Source: Actinoplanes oblitus (GTDB taxonomy: Bacteria > Actinomycetota > Actinomycetes > Mycobacteriales > Micromonosporaceae). Taken from it: 64,000 bases of DNA. The DNA is taken from positions 6,153,501-6,217,500 of the forward strand of contig NZ_CP126980.1 in assembly GCF_030252345.1 (NCBI RefSeq). Reading direction: 5' to 3'. Below the pieces are notes generated by a model. That model saw only the letters and a program-made list of their open reading frames with translations. It was not told where the DNA came from and did no database searches. A program made the translations under genes and the position numbers. Shown here piece after piece: positions 18,126 through 26,710 of the stretch. How positions within the stretch are numbered: the stretch's first letter is position 1; every line of letters begins with the position of its first letter.

Positions 18126-19289
18126 GTGACGGCTGGGCCGGCCGCGGCCACCCGGCCGCGTAACCGCAGGCAGCTCATCGTCGAGGCGGCCGGGACGGTC
18201 TTCAGCGAGCGCGGCTACCACGCGGCGGCCATGGAGGAGATCGCCGCCGGGGTGGGGATCAGCGCGGCGGCGCTCTACCGGCACTTCCCGAACAAGTACG
18301 CGCTGTTCGCCGAGTGCGCGAACGTCATGGTGGACCGGCTCGTCGCGACGGTCGACGAGGCGCCGGCCGAGGCGAGCCTGGCCGAGGTGCTCGCCGCGCT
18401 CACCCGGGTCACCGTCGCGCACCGCACCTCGGGCGGCCTCTACCGGTGGGAGGCCCGCTACCTGGAGCCGGCCGACCGCCAGCGGTTGCGCGCCAAGTTC
18501 GGGCACATGGTCGGCCGGGTGACCGGCCTGGTCCGGCAGGAGTTCGCGCTGCCCGGCGAGCGGCTGCGGGCGGTGGCCGCGCTCGGCGCGATCGGGTCGA
18601 TCACCAGGCACCACACCGCTGTCGCCACGCGCCGCACCGAGGAGCTGCTGCTCGCCTCCGCGATGCGGGTGGCCGGCACCGATCCGGCGGCCGCCGCGGG
18701 CAGCGCCCGCCTGGCCGAGGTGCCCGCCCCGCCGGTGCCGCGCACCCGGCGCGCGGAGATCCTGGCCGCGGCCGTCCCGCTGTTCGCCCGCGACGGGTTC
18801 GCCACCGTGACGAACGGGCAGATCGCGCAGGCGGTCGGGCTCGCCCCGTCGGCGATCTACCGGCACTACCCCGGCAAGGTCGACATCCTGGTGGCCGCGT
18901 GCCTGCAGGCGGCCGGGCTGCTGGCCCAGGCGGTGGACCGGAGCCTGCACCAGGCGACCGACCCGCGACGGGCGGTGCTCGCGCTGACCGCGGCGTACGT
19001 CTCCTACAGCTTCGAGCACAACGCGCTGACCAGCGTCGCCGAGGCCGAGCTCGCCGGGCTGCCGGAGGACGTCCGCCGGCCACTGATCATCGCGCAGCGC
19101 GAGCACCTCGCGGTCTGGGAGCAGCAGTTGCGGCTGGCCCGCCCGGAGCTGGACGGCCGGCAGGCCCGGTTGCTGGTGCACGCCGGGTTCGGGGTGGTGG
19201 TCGAGGCCGGGCGCGCGCTGCACTGGCAGGACACCCCCGGCCACCGGGACGCCGTCACCGCCTTGGTGCTCGGCGCGCTGACCGTCTGA
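18126..19289 (+). CDS. TetR-family regulator with two DNA-binding domains
   Basis: A 387-residue protein carrying two TetR-type helix-turn-helix domains. The first is near residues 12-60 (GTVFSERGYHAAAMEEIAAGVG, then SAAALYRHFPNKYALF). The second is near 205-255 (AVPLFARDGFATVTNGQIAQAVG, then PSAIYRHYPGKVDIL). Each is followed by a helical ligand-type domain, so it is an intragenic duplication of a whole TetR protein. GTG 18126 was chosen; a TTG at 18075 would add 17 residues. It is divergent from the YbjQ operon and may regulate it. It could act as a pseudo-dimer within one chain. Confidence 0.85.
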   Translation: MTAGPAAATRPRNRRQLIVEAAGTVFSERGYHAAAMEEIAAGVGISAAALYRHFPNKYALFAECANVMVDRLVATVDEAPAEASLAEVLAALTRVTVAHRTSGGLYRWEARYLEPADRQRLRAKFGHMVGRVTGLVRQEFALPGERLRAVAALGAIGSITRHHTAVATRRTEELLLASAMRVAGTDPAAAAGSARLAEVPAPPVPRTRRAEILAAAVPLFARDGFATVTNGQIAQAVGLAPSAIYRHYPGKVDILVAACLQAAGLLAQAVDRSLHQATDPRRAVLALTAAYVSYSFEHNALTSVAEAELAGLPEDVRRPLIIAQREHLAVWEQQLRLARPELDGRQARLLVHAGFGVVVEAGRALHWQDTPGHRDAVTALVLGALTV

Positions 19290-19304
19290 TCGGGGACGGT
19301 TGCC

Positions 19305-19640
19305 GGTCGAGATGGTGATCGGGGGGTAACTGGGCGAGGTGCCCCGGCGCAGGAAGAGCATGGCCAGGCCCCTGACGAACCGGTCGAAGATCGAGAACCC
19401 GGTCGGCGTGATCGGTGACAGCCCCTCCGGAACGCGACGCAGGCCGGCCAGCCGACCTCGATCAGACCGCGGGAGACGTAGTCGCGCGGCAACCGCAGCC
19501 AGTCGCCGATCTTGTCGCTGCGCACGTAGCGGGCGAACTCGCGCTGGAACCCCTTGGCGACGCCCACGCCGGGGACTGCGGCAGCAGGTGGCGTACCGCG
19601 GCGTGGGTCAGCCGGGTCTTGGTCGAGGTGACGATGAAGT
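19305..19640 (-). pseudogene. Frameshifted gene remnant
   Basis: Minus-strand reading gives three consecutive coding-like stretches in three frames. They are STKTRLTHAAVRHLLPQ (about 19630-19575), then AKGFQREFARYVRSDKIGDW continuing to GLIEVGWPACVAF (about 19562-19425), then GLSPITPTGFSIFDRF continuing to LFLRRGTSPSYPP (about 19422-19325). Restoring one base near 19424 and one near 19570 would fuse them. The composite vaguely recalls the C-terminus of DUF2236 (MpaB-like) oxygenases, but I am not sure. It has no start and no convincing stop. Confidence 0.45.
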
Positions 19641-19644
19641 GGCC

Positions 19645-19671
19645 GGCCCGGACCCACGAGGGGTCCGGGCC
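19645..19671 (-). terminator. Hairpin terminator of the glycoside hydrolase gene
   Basis: A perfect 11-bp inverted repeat, GGCCCGGACCC and GGGTCCGGGCC, with a 5-base loop (ACGAG), begins 14 bases past the hydrolase stop at 19686. There is no U-run, as is usual in high-GC actinomycetes. Confidence 0.8.
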
Positions 19672-19685
19672 GGGCGCGGGGCCGG

Positions 19686-21725
19686 TCAGACGGTGGTGCA
19701 GACGGTGCCGTTGAGGGTGAAGGACGCCGGCAGGACGTTCGGTCCGCTGTAGTTGCCGACGAAGCCGACGCTCGTCGAGGCGCCCACGGCCAGGCTCGCG
19801 TCGCTGGTCACCCGGACGGTGCGGCCGTCCGGCGTCCAGGTGGCGTTCCAGCCGCTGCCCAGGCTCTGCCAGGCGGTGGGCCAGGCGAAGGTGAGCGTCC
19901 AGCCGTTGAGCGCGGCCGGGCCGTTGTTGGTGATGTCGATCGAGCCGACGTACCCGTTGCCCCAGTCGTTCGTGTCGCGGAACTTCACGGTGCACGCCGA
20001 GGTGGCCGGGCTGCCGGTGGTGAAGGTCAGCGGCGGCGAGGCCGGGGACAGCCGCCCGGCGCCGTCCCGGGCCAGGACGTTGACCGTGTACCGGCGGCCC
20101 GGCACCAGGTTCCGCACCGTCAGCGAGGTGCCGGTGGTCTCGCCGAGCAGCTCACTGACGCCGCCGTTCTGCCGGTACACCTCGTATTTCAGACCGGAGC
20201 CGGAAGCCGGCCAGGAGATGGTCGCGGTCCGGTCGGTAACGGTCGCGGCCGGCCGGCCCGGCGCCTTCGGCGCATTGCTTTCGGTACGGCTGGGGTGCAC
20301 CGTGACCAGCGCCAGCGAGTACGGCGCCAGGGTCTGCGTCCCGGCGGTCCCGGCCGAGGCGGTGGTCAGCCCGTCCGCGCCGTTGGCGAACGTCTCGACG
20401 ACCGGGGTCGCCGCGGACGGCGTGAACCCGTGGTAGTTCAGCGTGACGGTGTGCGCCGCGTCCGGGTCCTTGTTGACCATCAGCACCGCGAGGTCACCGT
20501 TCGGCCGCCGGACGGCGTGCGCGCTGACCAGTGCGTCGTCACTGCCGGTACCGATGAACTGGTCCCCGGTGTGCGCGAAGTCCCCGAGCAGCGACAGCGC
20601 GTGGTACGGCGCGAACGGCGTGTTCAGCGCGGGCTCGCACGCCGAGTTGTCAGCCACGCAGGTGCCGCTGGACAGCAGCCCGAAGTCGTTGAAATCGGTC
20701 TGCCCGGCGACGGTGGTGGCCTTGTCCGGACCGTTGTGCACGTTCCACCACTGCACGGTGAAGACGCCCTGGGCGAGCAGCCCGCTGTAGACATCGGCGA
20801 GGAAGAGCGCGCCGGGCTGGGTGTTGCGCCCGACGTCCACGTTGGTCTCGGTCATGCTGATCCCGATCCGGCCGGCGCCCGCGCCGGCGTACCGGTCGAT
20901 CTGCTCGCGCAGCAGGTAGACCGCGTCCTGGATCTGCGCCGGCTTGCCGAGGGCCTCGGCCGGCGTGCTCCCGCCCGGGTACCAGTGCACGTCGACGAAG
21001 TCGATGGCCGCGCCGGCCCGGGTGAGCACCTCCTGGTTCCAGGTGCCGCTGTCGCCGGCCGCCACGATGCCGTCCGGCCAGTTCCCCGGCATGGTGAGCA
21101 CCGCGCCCACCTTGATCGTCGGGTCCACCGCCTTCATCGCCTTGGCATAGGCGACGACGTTCTCCGCGTACTCCTTGGGGCTCTTGTCGGCGTGGTTGTC
21201 GGCCTCCCACGACGCGCCGTAGTGCCCGTTGCCGTAGTTCTCGTTGCCGATCGTCCAGTACCGGGCGCCGTAGCCCTTCGTCACGTTGGCGTACCGCACC
21301 CAGCCGGCCGCCTCCTCGGCGGTCCCGGTGCCGTAGTTCGCGATGATCATCGGCTGGGCGCCCGTCCGCCGCGCCCCGGCCATGAACGTGTCGAAATCGG
21401 TGTCCGGCGCGACGTAACCGCCCGGCGCGGTGTGCGTCTCCCAGTGATAGATGTCGGCGTAGGACCCGCCGGGATAGCGGACCATCTGGACGCCGGCGTC
21501 CTTGAGCAGGTCGGCCACGGCGGGCGTGCCCAGCTGCGAGTCCCAGATGGCGTGGTTGACGCCGAGCGCGGTGTCGCCGACGGTCGCGAGGCCGGCTCGG
21601 GCGTCGACGTCGACCCGGGTGTCGGTGGCGGCTGCCTGGGCGGCCGATGGCACGCCCGCGACGGCGCTGACCAGCGCGAGCAGGACGACGCCCGCCCCGG
21701 CACGCCGCCGTAGTGACAGATGCAT
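19686..21725 (-). CDS. Secreted glycoside hydrolase with Fn3 and CBM2 domains
   Basis: A 679-residue secreted polysaccharide-degrading enzyme. A signal peptide (MHLSLRRRAGAGVVLLALVSA, cleavage near AQAAA) leads into a (beta/alpha)8-type domain to about residue 390, with probable acid/base Glu in WTIGNENYGNG and nucleophile Glu in GISMTETNVD. A beta domain, an Fn3 module (about 480-570) and a C-terminal CBM2-like module (CTVKFRDTNDWGNGYVGSI) follow; the latter has two Cys and Trp residues that bind cellulose or xylan. It resembles alpha-L-arabinofuranosidase/GH39-type enzymes; exact family unverified. ATG 21725 has GGAG 7 bases upstream. A CebR-type operator lies 28 bp upstream. Confidence 0.9.
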   Translation of the reverse strand: MHLSLRRRAGAGVVLLALVSAVAGVPSAAQAAATDTRVDVDARAGLATVGDTALGVNHAIWDSQLGTPAVADLLKDAGVQMVRYPGGSYADIYHWETHTAPGGYVAPDTDFDTFMAGARRTGAQPMIIANYGTGTAEEAAGWVRYANVTKGYGARYWTIGNENYGNGHYGASWEADNHADKSPKEYAENVVAYAKAMKAVDPTIKVGAVLTMPGNWPDGIVAAGDSGTWNQEVLTRAGAAIDFVDVHWYPGGSTPAEALGKPAQIQDAVYLLREQIDRYAGAGAGRIGISMTETNVDVGRNTQPGALFLADVYSGLLAQGVFTVQWWNVHNGPDKATTVAGQTDFNDFGLLSSGTCVADNSACEPALNTPFAPYHALSLLGDFAHTGDQFIGTGSDDALVSAHAVRRPNGDLAVLMVNKDPDAAHTVTLNYHGFTPSAATPVVETFANGADGLTTASAGTAGTQTLAPYSLALVTVHPSRTESNAPKAPGRPAATVTDRTATISWPASGSGLKYEVYRQNGGVSELLGETTGTSLTVRNLVPGRRYTVNVLARDGAGRLSPASPPLTFTTGSPATSACTVKFRDTNDWGNGYVGSIDITNNGPAALNGWTLTFAWPTAWQSLGSGWNATWTPDGRTVRVTSDASLAVGASTSVGFVGNYSGPNVLPASFTLNGTVCTTV

Positions 21726-21752
21726 GAGGTTCTCCATGGGGACAGGGGATGG

Positions 21753-21766
21753 TGGGAGCGCTCCCA
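21753..21766 (-). promoter_or_regulatory. CebR-type operator TGGGAGCGCTCCCA
   Basis: A perfect 14-bp palindrome, TGGGAGCGCTCCCA, lies 28 bp upstream of the glycoside hydrolase start. It equals the known binding site of CebR, the LacI-family cellobiose-responsive repressor of cellulolytic genes in Streptomyces. Cello-oligosaccharide induction of this gene is therefore likely. Confidence 0.9.
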
Positions 21767-21865
21767 TGGTCCGGCCAGGAAAAGAGCCCTGTCAATGCCG
21801 CGATGCGGGGGCATTGACGGTACGGTACGGCGAGACCGCTCCGGGCGTACCGTAAATCGGTGTTT

Positions 21866-22609
21866 TCAGGATGAAGCGATCCGGGGGACGCGGTCCAGCT
21901 CGATGCCGAAGTGGGTTTTGTACGCGCTGAGCAGGGCCTCGTCGGAGTCCAGGACGGTCTCGGCGCGCTCGTCGCCGGCGGTGCGGATCAGGGTGCGCGC
22001 GCTCAGCGTGATGCGGTCGGCGCCGTCCAGGCGGGTGCAGACCGGGTTCTGCCGGAAGTGCGAGCCGGGCCAGGTCTGCTGCCACCAGCAGGCGGGGTCG
22101 AAATCGGTCAGCGGGCGGGGGCGGCGCTCCAGCCGGTACTGCGGTTCGCCGTCCCGGTGCACGACGACGTCGCCGTGCTCGGCGTCGGTCAGCCGGAAGA
22201 TCCCGCCCGGGTCGCTCTGGTCGCCGCGGTCGTCGAGGCGCAGCGGATAGGACGTGTGCCGGCCGAAGCCGACGTCGACCAGCCAGGCGCCGTCGACGAT
22301 CAGGGCGAGGTGGTCGAAGAGCGGGCCGAACACGCCGTCGCCGCGGTGCACCCGGCAGGCGACCCGGTCGACGGTGTGCCCCAACTCCTCGAGGAGCACG
22401 GCGAACAGGCCGTTGAGCTCGTAGCAGAAGCCGCCCCGGCGGCGCCGGACGACCTTGTCGAACAGCTCGTCCGGGTCGAGCGAGAGGGTCTCGCCGAGGT
22501 GGATGCCGAGGTTCTCGAACGGCACCGCGGTCTGGTGCGCCAGCGTCAGCTCGGGCAGCGTGGCGTCGCGCGGGACGCCGATCCGGTTCAGGTATGCGGT
22601 CACGTCCAC
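21866..22609 (-). CDS. Arylamine N-acetyltransferase
   Basis: This enzyme transfers acetyl from acetyl-CoA to arylamines or related amines. The catalytic Cys lies in RRGGFCYELNGLF, the His in the GPLFDHLALIV stretch and the Asp in LVDVGFG, so the Cys-His-Asp triad is complete. AHQTAVPFENLGIHLG is the family N-terminal signature. GTG 22609 gives 247 residues with the usual distance before AYL; a TTG at 22630 would add 7. In other actinomycetes NAT homologues also act as amide synthases in antibiotic pathways, but no such cluster is visible here. It is divergent from the DUF6282-like gene. Confidence 0.9.
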   Translation of the reverse strand: MDVTAYLNRIGVPRDATLPELTLAHQTAVPFENLGIHLGETLSLDPDELFDKVVRRRRGGFCYELNGLFAVLLEELGHTVDRVACRVHRGDGVFGPLFDHLALIVDGAWLVDVGFGRHTSYPLRLDDRGDQSDPGGIFRLTDAEHGDVVVHRDGEPQYRLERRPRPLTDFDPACWWQQTWPGSHFRQNPVCTRLDGADRITLSARTLIRTAGDERAETVLDSDEALLSAYKTHFGIELDRVPRIASS

Positions 22610-22658
22610 CGGCAAAGCGTACGTTGACAACGATGCCGGTCGCTGCGAAGGTCGGCCG

Positions 22659-23573
22659 GTGCATCCGATCCCGAGCGAGCGGGCCCGCGCGCTGGTGACC
22701 GGCGCCTACGACACGCACGTGCACGTCGCGCCGGACGTGATGGAGCGGCGGATCGACGATGTGCGCCTGGCGCGCCGGTTCGCCGAGGTGGGGCTGGCCG
22801 GGTTCGTGCTCAAGTCGCACTACGTGCCGACCGCGGAGCGCGCCGAGGTGGTGCGCGGGGTGGTGCCCGGTGTCGAGGCGCTCGGCGCGCTCACCCTGAA
22901 CGGCTCGGTCGGCGGGCTCAACCCGGTGGCCGTGGAGATCGCCGGCCGGCAGGGTGCCCGGGTCGTCTGGCTGCCGACCGTCGACAGTGCCAACGAGCGG
23001 GCCGGCCGGGCCGCGATCCCACCCGGCGCGACCCCGCCGATGTGGGCGGCGCTGCAGGACGAGCTGACCGGGCGGGGCATCGCCTGTCCGCCGATCGAGG
23101 TGGTCGACGAGGCCGGGCGGATCGTGCCGGCGCTGCACGACGTGTTCGCGGTGCTGGCCGAGCACGACATGGTGCTGGCGACCGGGCACCTGAGCGGGCC
23201 GGAGATCGTGGCGGCGGTGGACGCCGCGGCGGCGGCCGGGGTGCGGCGGATCATCGTGACCCACCCCGAGTTCACCTCGCAGCGGCTGGACGTGGCGACC
23301 CAGCGGCACCTGGCCGGGCGCGGAGCGCTGCTGGAACGGTGCTTCACCACGGCGTACACGAAGAAGGTCTCCTGGGATGCGCTGGTCGCGCACATCCGGG
23401 CGGTGGGGCCGGAGCATTCGCTGCTCTCCAGCGATCTGGGGCAGCCGTTCAATCCGCCGGTCGAGGACGGGCTCGCGCTGCTCGCCGACCGGCTGCTCGG
23501 AGCCGGCTTCGGCGACGACGAGGTGCGCACCATGGCGGTCGTCAACAGCCGGCGTATCCTCGGGCGGCCGTGA
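22659..23573 (+). CDS. DUF6282-like metal-dependent hydrolase
   Basis: A 304-residue TIM-barrel-type protein. YDTHVHVAPDVMERR carries the HxH metal motif. LKSHYVPTAERAEVV, LATGHLSGPEIV, IVTHPEFTSQRLD and LSSDLGQP add the His and Asp ligands expected of an amidohydrolase-like site. This matches proteins named DUF6282. Substrate unknown. GTG 22659 has a GAAGG site about 7 bases upstream. Its 3' end overlaps the convergent response-regulator gene by 32 bp. Confidence 0.8.
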   Translation: MHPIPSERARALVTGAYDTHVHVAPDVMERRIDDVRLARRFAEVGLAGFVLKSHYVPTAERAEVVRGVVPGVEALGALTLNGSVGGLNPVAVEIAGRQGARVVWLPTVDSANERAGRAAIPPGATPPMWAALQDELTGRGIACPPIEVVDEAGRIVPALHDVFAVLAEHDMVLATGHLSGPEIVAAVDAAAAAGVRRIIVTHPEFTSQRLDVATQRHLAGRGALLERCFTTAYTKKVSWDALVAHIRAVGPEHSLLSSDLGQPFNPPVEDGLALLADRLLGAGFGDDEVRTMAVVNSRRILGRP

Positions 23574-24201
23574 TGCCGGCGTCCCGCGCCAGCAGCGCGG
23601 CCTGCACCCGGTCGGCGACGGCCAGCCGGGTGAACAGCTGCGAGGCCCGGTTGCGCACGGTCTTCTCGCGCAGGCCGAGACGCCGGGCGATCTCCGCGTA
23701 ACTGTCCCCCGCCGCCAGCCCGGCCAGCAGGTCGAGTTCGCGTGCCGAGAGTGCGTCGAAGGGTGCGGGCAGCGGCGCCGGCCGGGGACGGACACCGCTG
23801 AGCAGCGACCCGCCGACGTTCGGGCCCAGCACGAACCCGCCGGAGGCGACCGCCCGCAGCGCGTCCACGACGGCGCCGGGGTCGGTGTCCTTGAGCACGT
23901 ATCCGTGCGCGCCGACCCGCAGCGCCCGGGCCACCAGGTCCTCGTCGTCGCTCATGGTCAGCATGAGCACCCGGGTGACCGGGCTGACCCGGGTGATCCG
24001 GTGCACCGCCTCGATGCCGTCGCCGTCCGGCAGGGCGATGTCCAGGGCGACCACGTCGACCTCTCCCCCGGTGACGCCGCGCAGCGCGCCGGCGACGGTG
24101 GCCGCCTCGAGCACCTCGGTCACCCAGCTCTCGGCCTCCAGGATGGCCCGCAGCCCGCGCCGCATGATCGGATGATCGTCGACCACCAGCACCCTGGTCA
24201 T
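23542..24201 (-). CDS. NarL/LuxR-type response regulator
   Basis: A 219-residue two-component regulator. The receiver domain has the acidic pocket Asp8-Asp9 and phospho-acceptor Asp54 (VVALDIALPDG). The C-terminal LuxR helix-turn-helix is LSARELDLLAGLAAGDSYAEIARRLGLREKTVRN. It is partner of the kinase encoded directly upstream, with a 4-bp ATGA overlap. Target genes are unknown. The 3' end overlaps the convergent DUF6282-like gene. Confidence 0.95.
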   Translation of the reverse strand: MTRVLVVDDHPIMRRGLRAILEAESWVTEVLEAATVAGALRGVTGGEVDVVALDIALPDGDGIEAVHRITRVSPVTRVLMLTMSDDEDLVARALRVGAHGYVLKDTDPGAVVDALRAVASGGFVLGPNVGGSLLSGVRPRPAPLPAPFDALSARELDLLAGLAAGDSYAEIARRLGLREKTVRNRASQLFTRLAVADRVQAALLARDAGITAARGYAGC

Positions 24202-26117
24202 GACACCGGCAGCCGGACGTGGATCGCGGTGCCGCCCGCGGGACCGGCGCCGATGTCGAAGTGGCCGCCCAGCTCGGCGGCCCGTTCGCGCATCGAGGCG
24301 AGACCGACGCCGTGGTTCCGGCCGCCGTTGATGCCGATGCCGTCGTCGACGATCTCCATGGTCAGGCACCTGTCGCGGCGTACCGCGACGGCGCAGGTGC
24401 GGGCCCACGCGTGCCGGGCCGCGTTGGTGACCGCCTCGGCGAAGATCCGGTACGCGGCCACCTCGACCGCCGGCGGCAGGCCGTCCAGCGAGCCCACCAC
24501 GGTCAGCCGGGCCGTCAGCCCGCCCTCGGTCAGCTTGCGGCAACCGGTACGCAGCGCGTTCTCCAGCCCGTCGTCGAGCGCCGGCGGCCGCAGCTGGTCG
24601 ACCAGGCGCCGGACCTCGACGACGCAGTCCCGCAGGTCGTCGGCGAGCTCGGTGGCGGTGCTCGCGGTGTGCACCCGCATCGACATCCCCATCAGCGCCG
24701 GACCGAGCCCGTCGTGCAGGTCCCGGCGCAGGCGCTGGCGTTCCTCCTCGCGGGTGAGCACCAGCCGCTCGCGGGCGTCGCGCAGGTCCCGGATCATCCG
24801 GGTGACGGCGACGGCGACGGCCGCCTGCATCGCCACGTCGCCCAGCAGCCGGCGTTCCGGTGCGGTGAACGGGCTGCCCGGACTGCGGATCGCGACGAGC
24901 AGCCGGCCGATCCGCTCGCCGTGCGCGATCATCTCGAACGACTCGGTGGCCGTCGTCGCCCGCCCGTGCTCGGCGAGCAGCCGGGGGCCGTCGCCGGTGG
25001 TGGACTCCAGTGCCACGTAGGGCACCCGCAGCGACCGGGCCACCGTCGCGGTCAGCGACGGCAGCACCGCGCTGGGGTCGACCGCCCGGCCGAGCAGGTC
25101 GCCCAGCTCGGCGATCACCCGGTACGGATCGTCCCGGTCACCGAAGAGCAGCCGTTCCACGGCGCGCTGGACCCACCGGCGCAGTGGTTCGAACGTCATC
25201 GCGATCAGGCCGGTGACCACCAGCGAGGCCACCGACGTGCGGTTGCCCAGTACCGCCCGGCCCAGCATGCCGACCAGCACGACGTAGCCGGCGATCACGA
25301 CGAGGGTCATGATCGACCACACGATCGCACGGTTCAGCACCTGGTCCAGGCCGTAGAGCCGGTGCCGGACCATGGCCACCGTCATCCCGAGCGGCACGGA
25401 GAGCGCCACCACGATCGGCGCGCCCGGCACCGCCAGGGTGTTCAGGACCAGCCCGATGGCCAGCAGCACCGCCGCGGCGAGCAGGTAGGCCAGCTGCCGC
25501 CGGGCGTCGCCGCTGGTCCGGCGCCAGCGCAGCCAGAGCGCGACCAGCATGCCGGCCATGCCGGCGGCCACCGCGACCATGCCGGCCGCCGCGGCGTGCA
25601 CCGCCGGCGACGCCGGCCCGGCGAAGGTGAAGAACCTGGTCAGCAGGTCGCGGGGGTGCTCCAGCGCGGCCACCGCGAGGCCGAGCGTGCCGAGCAGGGT
25701 GCCGCCGGCGAGGACGCCGGCGACCAGCCGCCAGTACCGGCCGGGCAGCGTGCCGTCCGGGAAGACCAGCAGGGCCAGTGCGATCAGCCCGAACGGCGGC
25801 CACCAGCACCACTGGCCGGCCCAGGCCGGGATCACGAAGTCCGACCAGCTCAACGCCAGCAGGTCGGCACAGGACACCAGCCCGGCGGCGCGCATCAGCC
25901 GGCCCACCGGGTTGCCCGGCTCGGCGGCCAGCACGAGCTCGCCCATCACCAGGTAGGCCACCGCCACCGGGGCGACGAAGAGGGTGGTCGTCACGGACAT
26001 CGCGCCGGCCCCGGCCAGCTGGCCCACTGCCACGGCTACGACGACGGCGACAGCGGTGATCAGGAGCATCAGATGCTCGCGCACCCACCGAGCGATGGTC
26101 AACGCCCTACTCCCCAC
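24198..26117 (-). CDS. Membrane sensor histidine kinase (HisKA_3 type)
   Basis: A 639-residue kinase. About nine hydrophobic segments span residues 15-300, followed by a GAF-like region (about 335-440), a HisKA_3 dimerisation domain with phospho-accepting His468 in RRDLHDGLGPALMG, and a HATPase domain with DDGIGINGGRNHGVGLASMRERA. It autophosphorylates and passes phosphate to the adjacent NarL-type regulator. The many-helix sensor suggests a membrane-linked or small hydrophobic signal. GTG 26117 is the assumed start, without a strong ribosome-binding site. Confidence 0.9.
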   Translation of the reverse strand: MGSRALTIARWVREHLMLLITAVAVVVAVAVGQLAGAGAMSVTTTLFVAPVAVAYLVMGELVLAAEPGNPVGRLMRAAGLVSCADLLALSWSDFVIPAWAGQWCWWPPFGLIALALLVFPDGTLPGRYWRLVAGVLAGGTLLGTLGLAVAALEHPRDLLTRFFTFAGPASPAVHAAAAGMVAVAAGMAGMLVALWLRWRRTSGDARRQLAYLLAAAVLLAIGLVLNTLAVPGAPIVVALSVPLGMTVAMVRHRLYGLDQVLNRAIVWSIMTLVVIAGYVVLVGMLGRAVLGNRTSVASLVVTGLIAMTFEPLRRWVQRAVERLLFGDRDDPYRVIAELGDLLGRAVDPSAVLPSLTATVARSLRVPYVALESTTGDGPRLLAEHGRATTATESFEMIAHGERIGRLLVAIRSPGSPFTAPERRLLGDVAMQAAVAVAVTRMIRDLRDARERLVLTREEERQRLRRDLHDGLGPALMGMSMRVHTASTATELADDLRDCVVEVRRLVDQLRPPALDDGLENALRTGCRKLTEGGLTARLTVVGSLDGLPPAVEVAAYRIFAEAVTNAARHAWARTCAVAVRRDRCLTMEIVDDGIGINGGRNHGVGLASMRERAAELGGHFDIGAGPAGGTAIHVRLPVS

Positions 26118-26247
26118 TTGGCGACTGGGAGGACGGTAGGCGCCGGGAACCGCCTGAGTCAGCGTTCAGTAGGGTTGCGGACAGGCCTGATGCGACAGTT
26201 GGCAGTGCGCGAAAATCGGCGCCCGGGTGGTATCACGCCACGGTTCG

Positions 26248-26709
26248 TCAGGCGTCCGCCGCGCCGTACCGGCCCGCGGTGAACAGCAGCGAGGGCTCCG
26301 GGCGCATCCCGTGCCGGAGCACCTCGCCGATCAGGATGACGTGGTCGCCGGCCGGGATCAGCCGGTGGGTCCGGCAGACCAGGTAGGCGGCCACGTCCGC
26401 CAGCAGCGGCAGGCCCTCCGGACCGGGCCGGCTGGCGGTTCCCCGGAAGCGGTCCCCCGGCCCGGCGAACCGCTCCGCCAGCTCCCGCTGCCCAGCGGCC
26501 AGCACGTTCACCGCGAACCGCGGCGTGGTCGCGAAGGCCGCGTGGCAGCGCGAGTCCCGCCGCAGGCACCACAGCACCAGCGGCGGGACCAGCGACACCG
26601 AGGTGAACGAGTTGATGGTCAGCCCGACCGCCAGTCCGTCGTGGACGGTGGTCACCACCGCGACACCGGTGGGGAACTTGCCGAGCGCGTCGCGCAGATT
26701 CCGGTGCAT
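26248..26709 (-). CDS. Flavin reductase domain protein
   Basis: A 153-residue flavin reductase of the HpaC/FRP-like split-barrel family. It starts MHRNLRDALGKFPTGVAVVTT (the family FPTGVxVVT signature), then LTINSFTSVSLVPPLVLWCL for flavin binding and FAVNVLAAGQRELAERFAG. Such proteins supply reduced FMN/FAD to a partner monooxygenase, or bind flavin as stand-alone oxidoreductases. No partner oxygenase is adjacent. It follows the TPR gene after one base and is the last gene of the candidate RiPP block, so a role in peptide oxidation is conceivable but unproven. Confidence 0.85.
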   Translation of the reverse strand: MHRNLRDALGKFPTGVAVVTTVHDGLAVGLTINSFTSVSLVPPLVLWCLRRDSRCHAAFATTPRFAVNVLAAGQRELAERFAGPGDRFRGTASRPGPEGLPLLADVAAYLVCRTHRLIPAGDHVILIGEVLRHGMRPEPSLLFTAGRYGAADA

Positions 26710-26710
26710 G

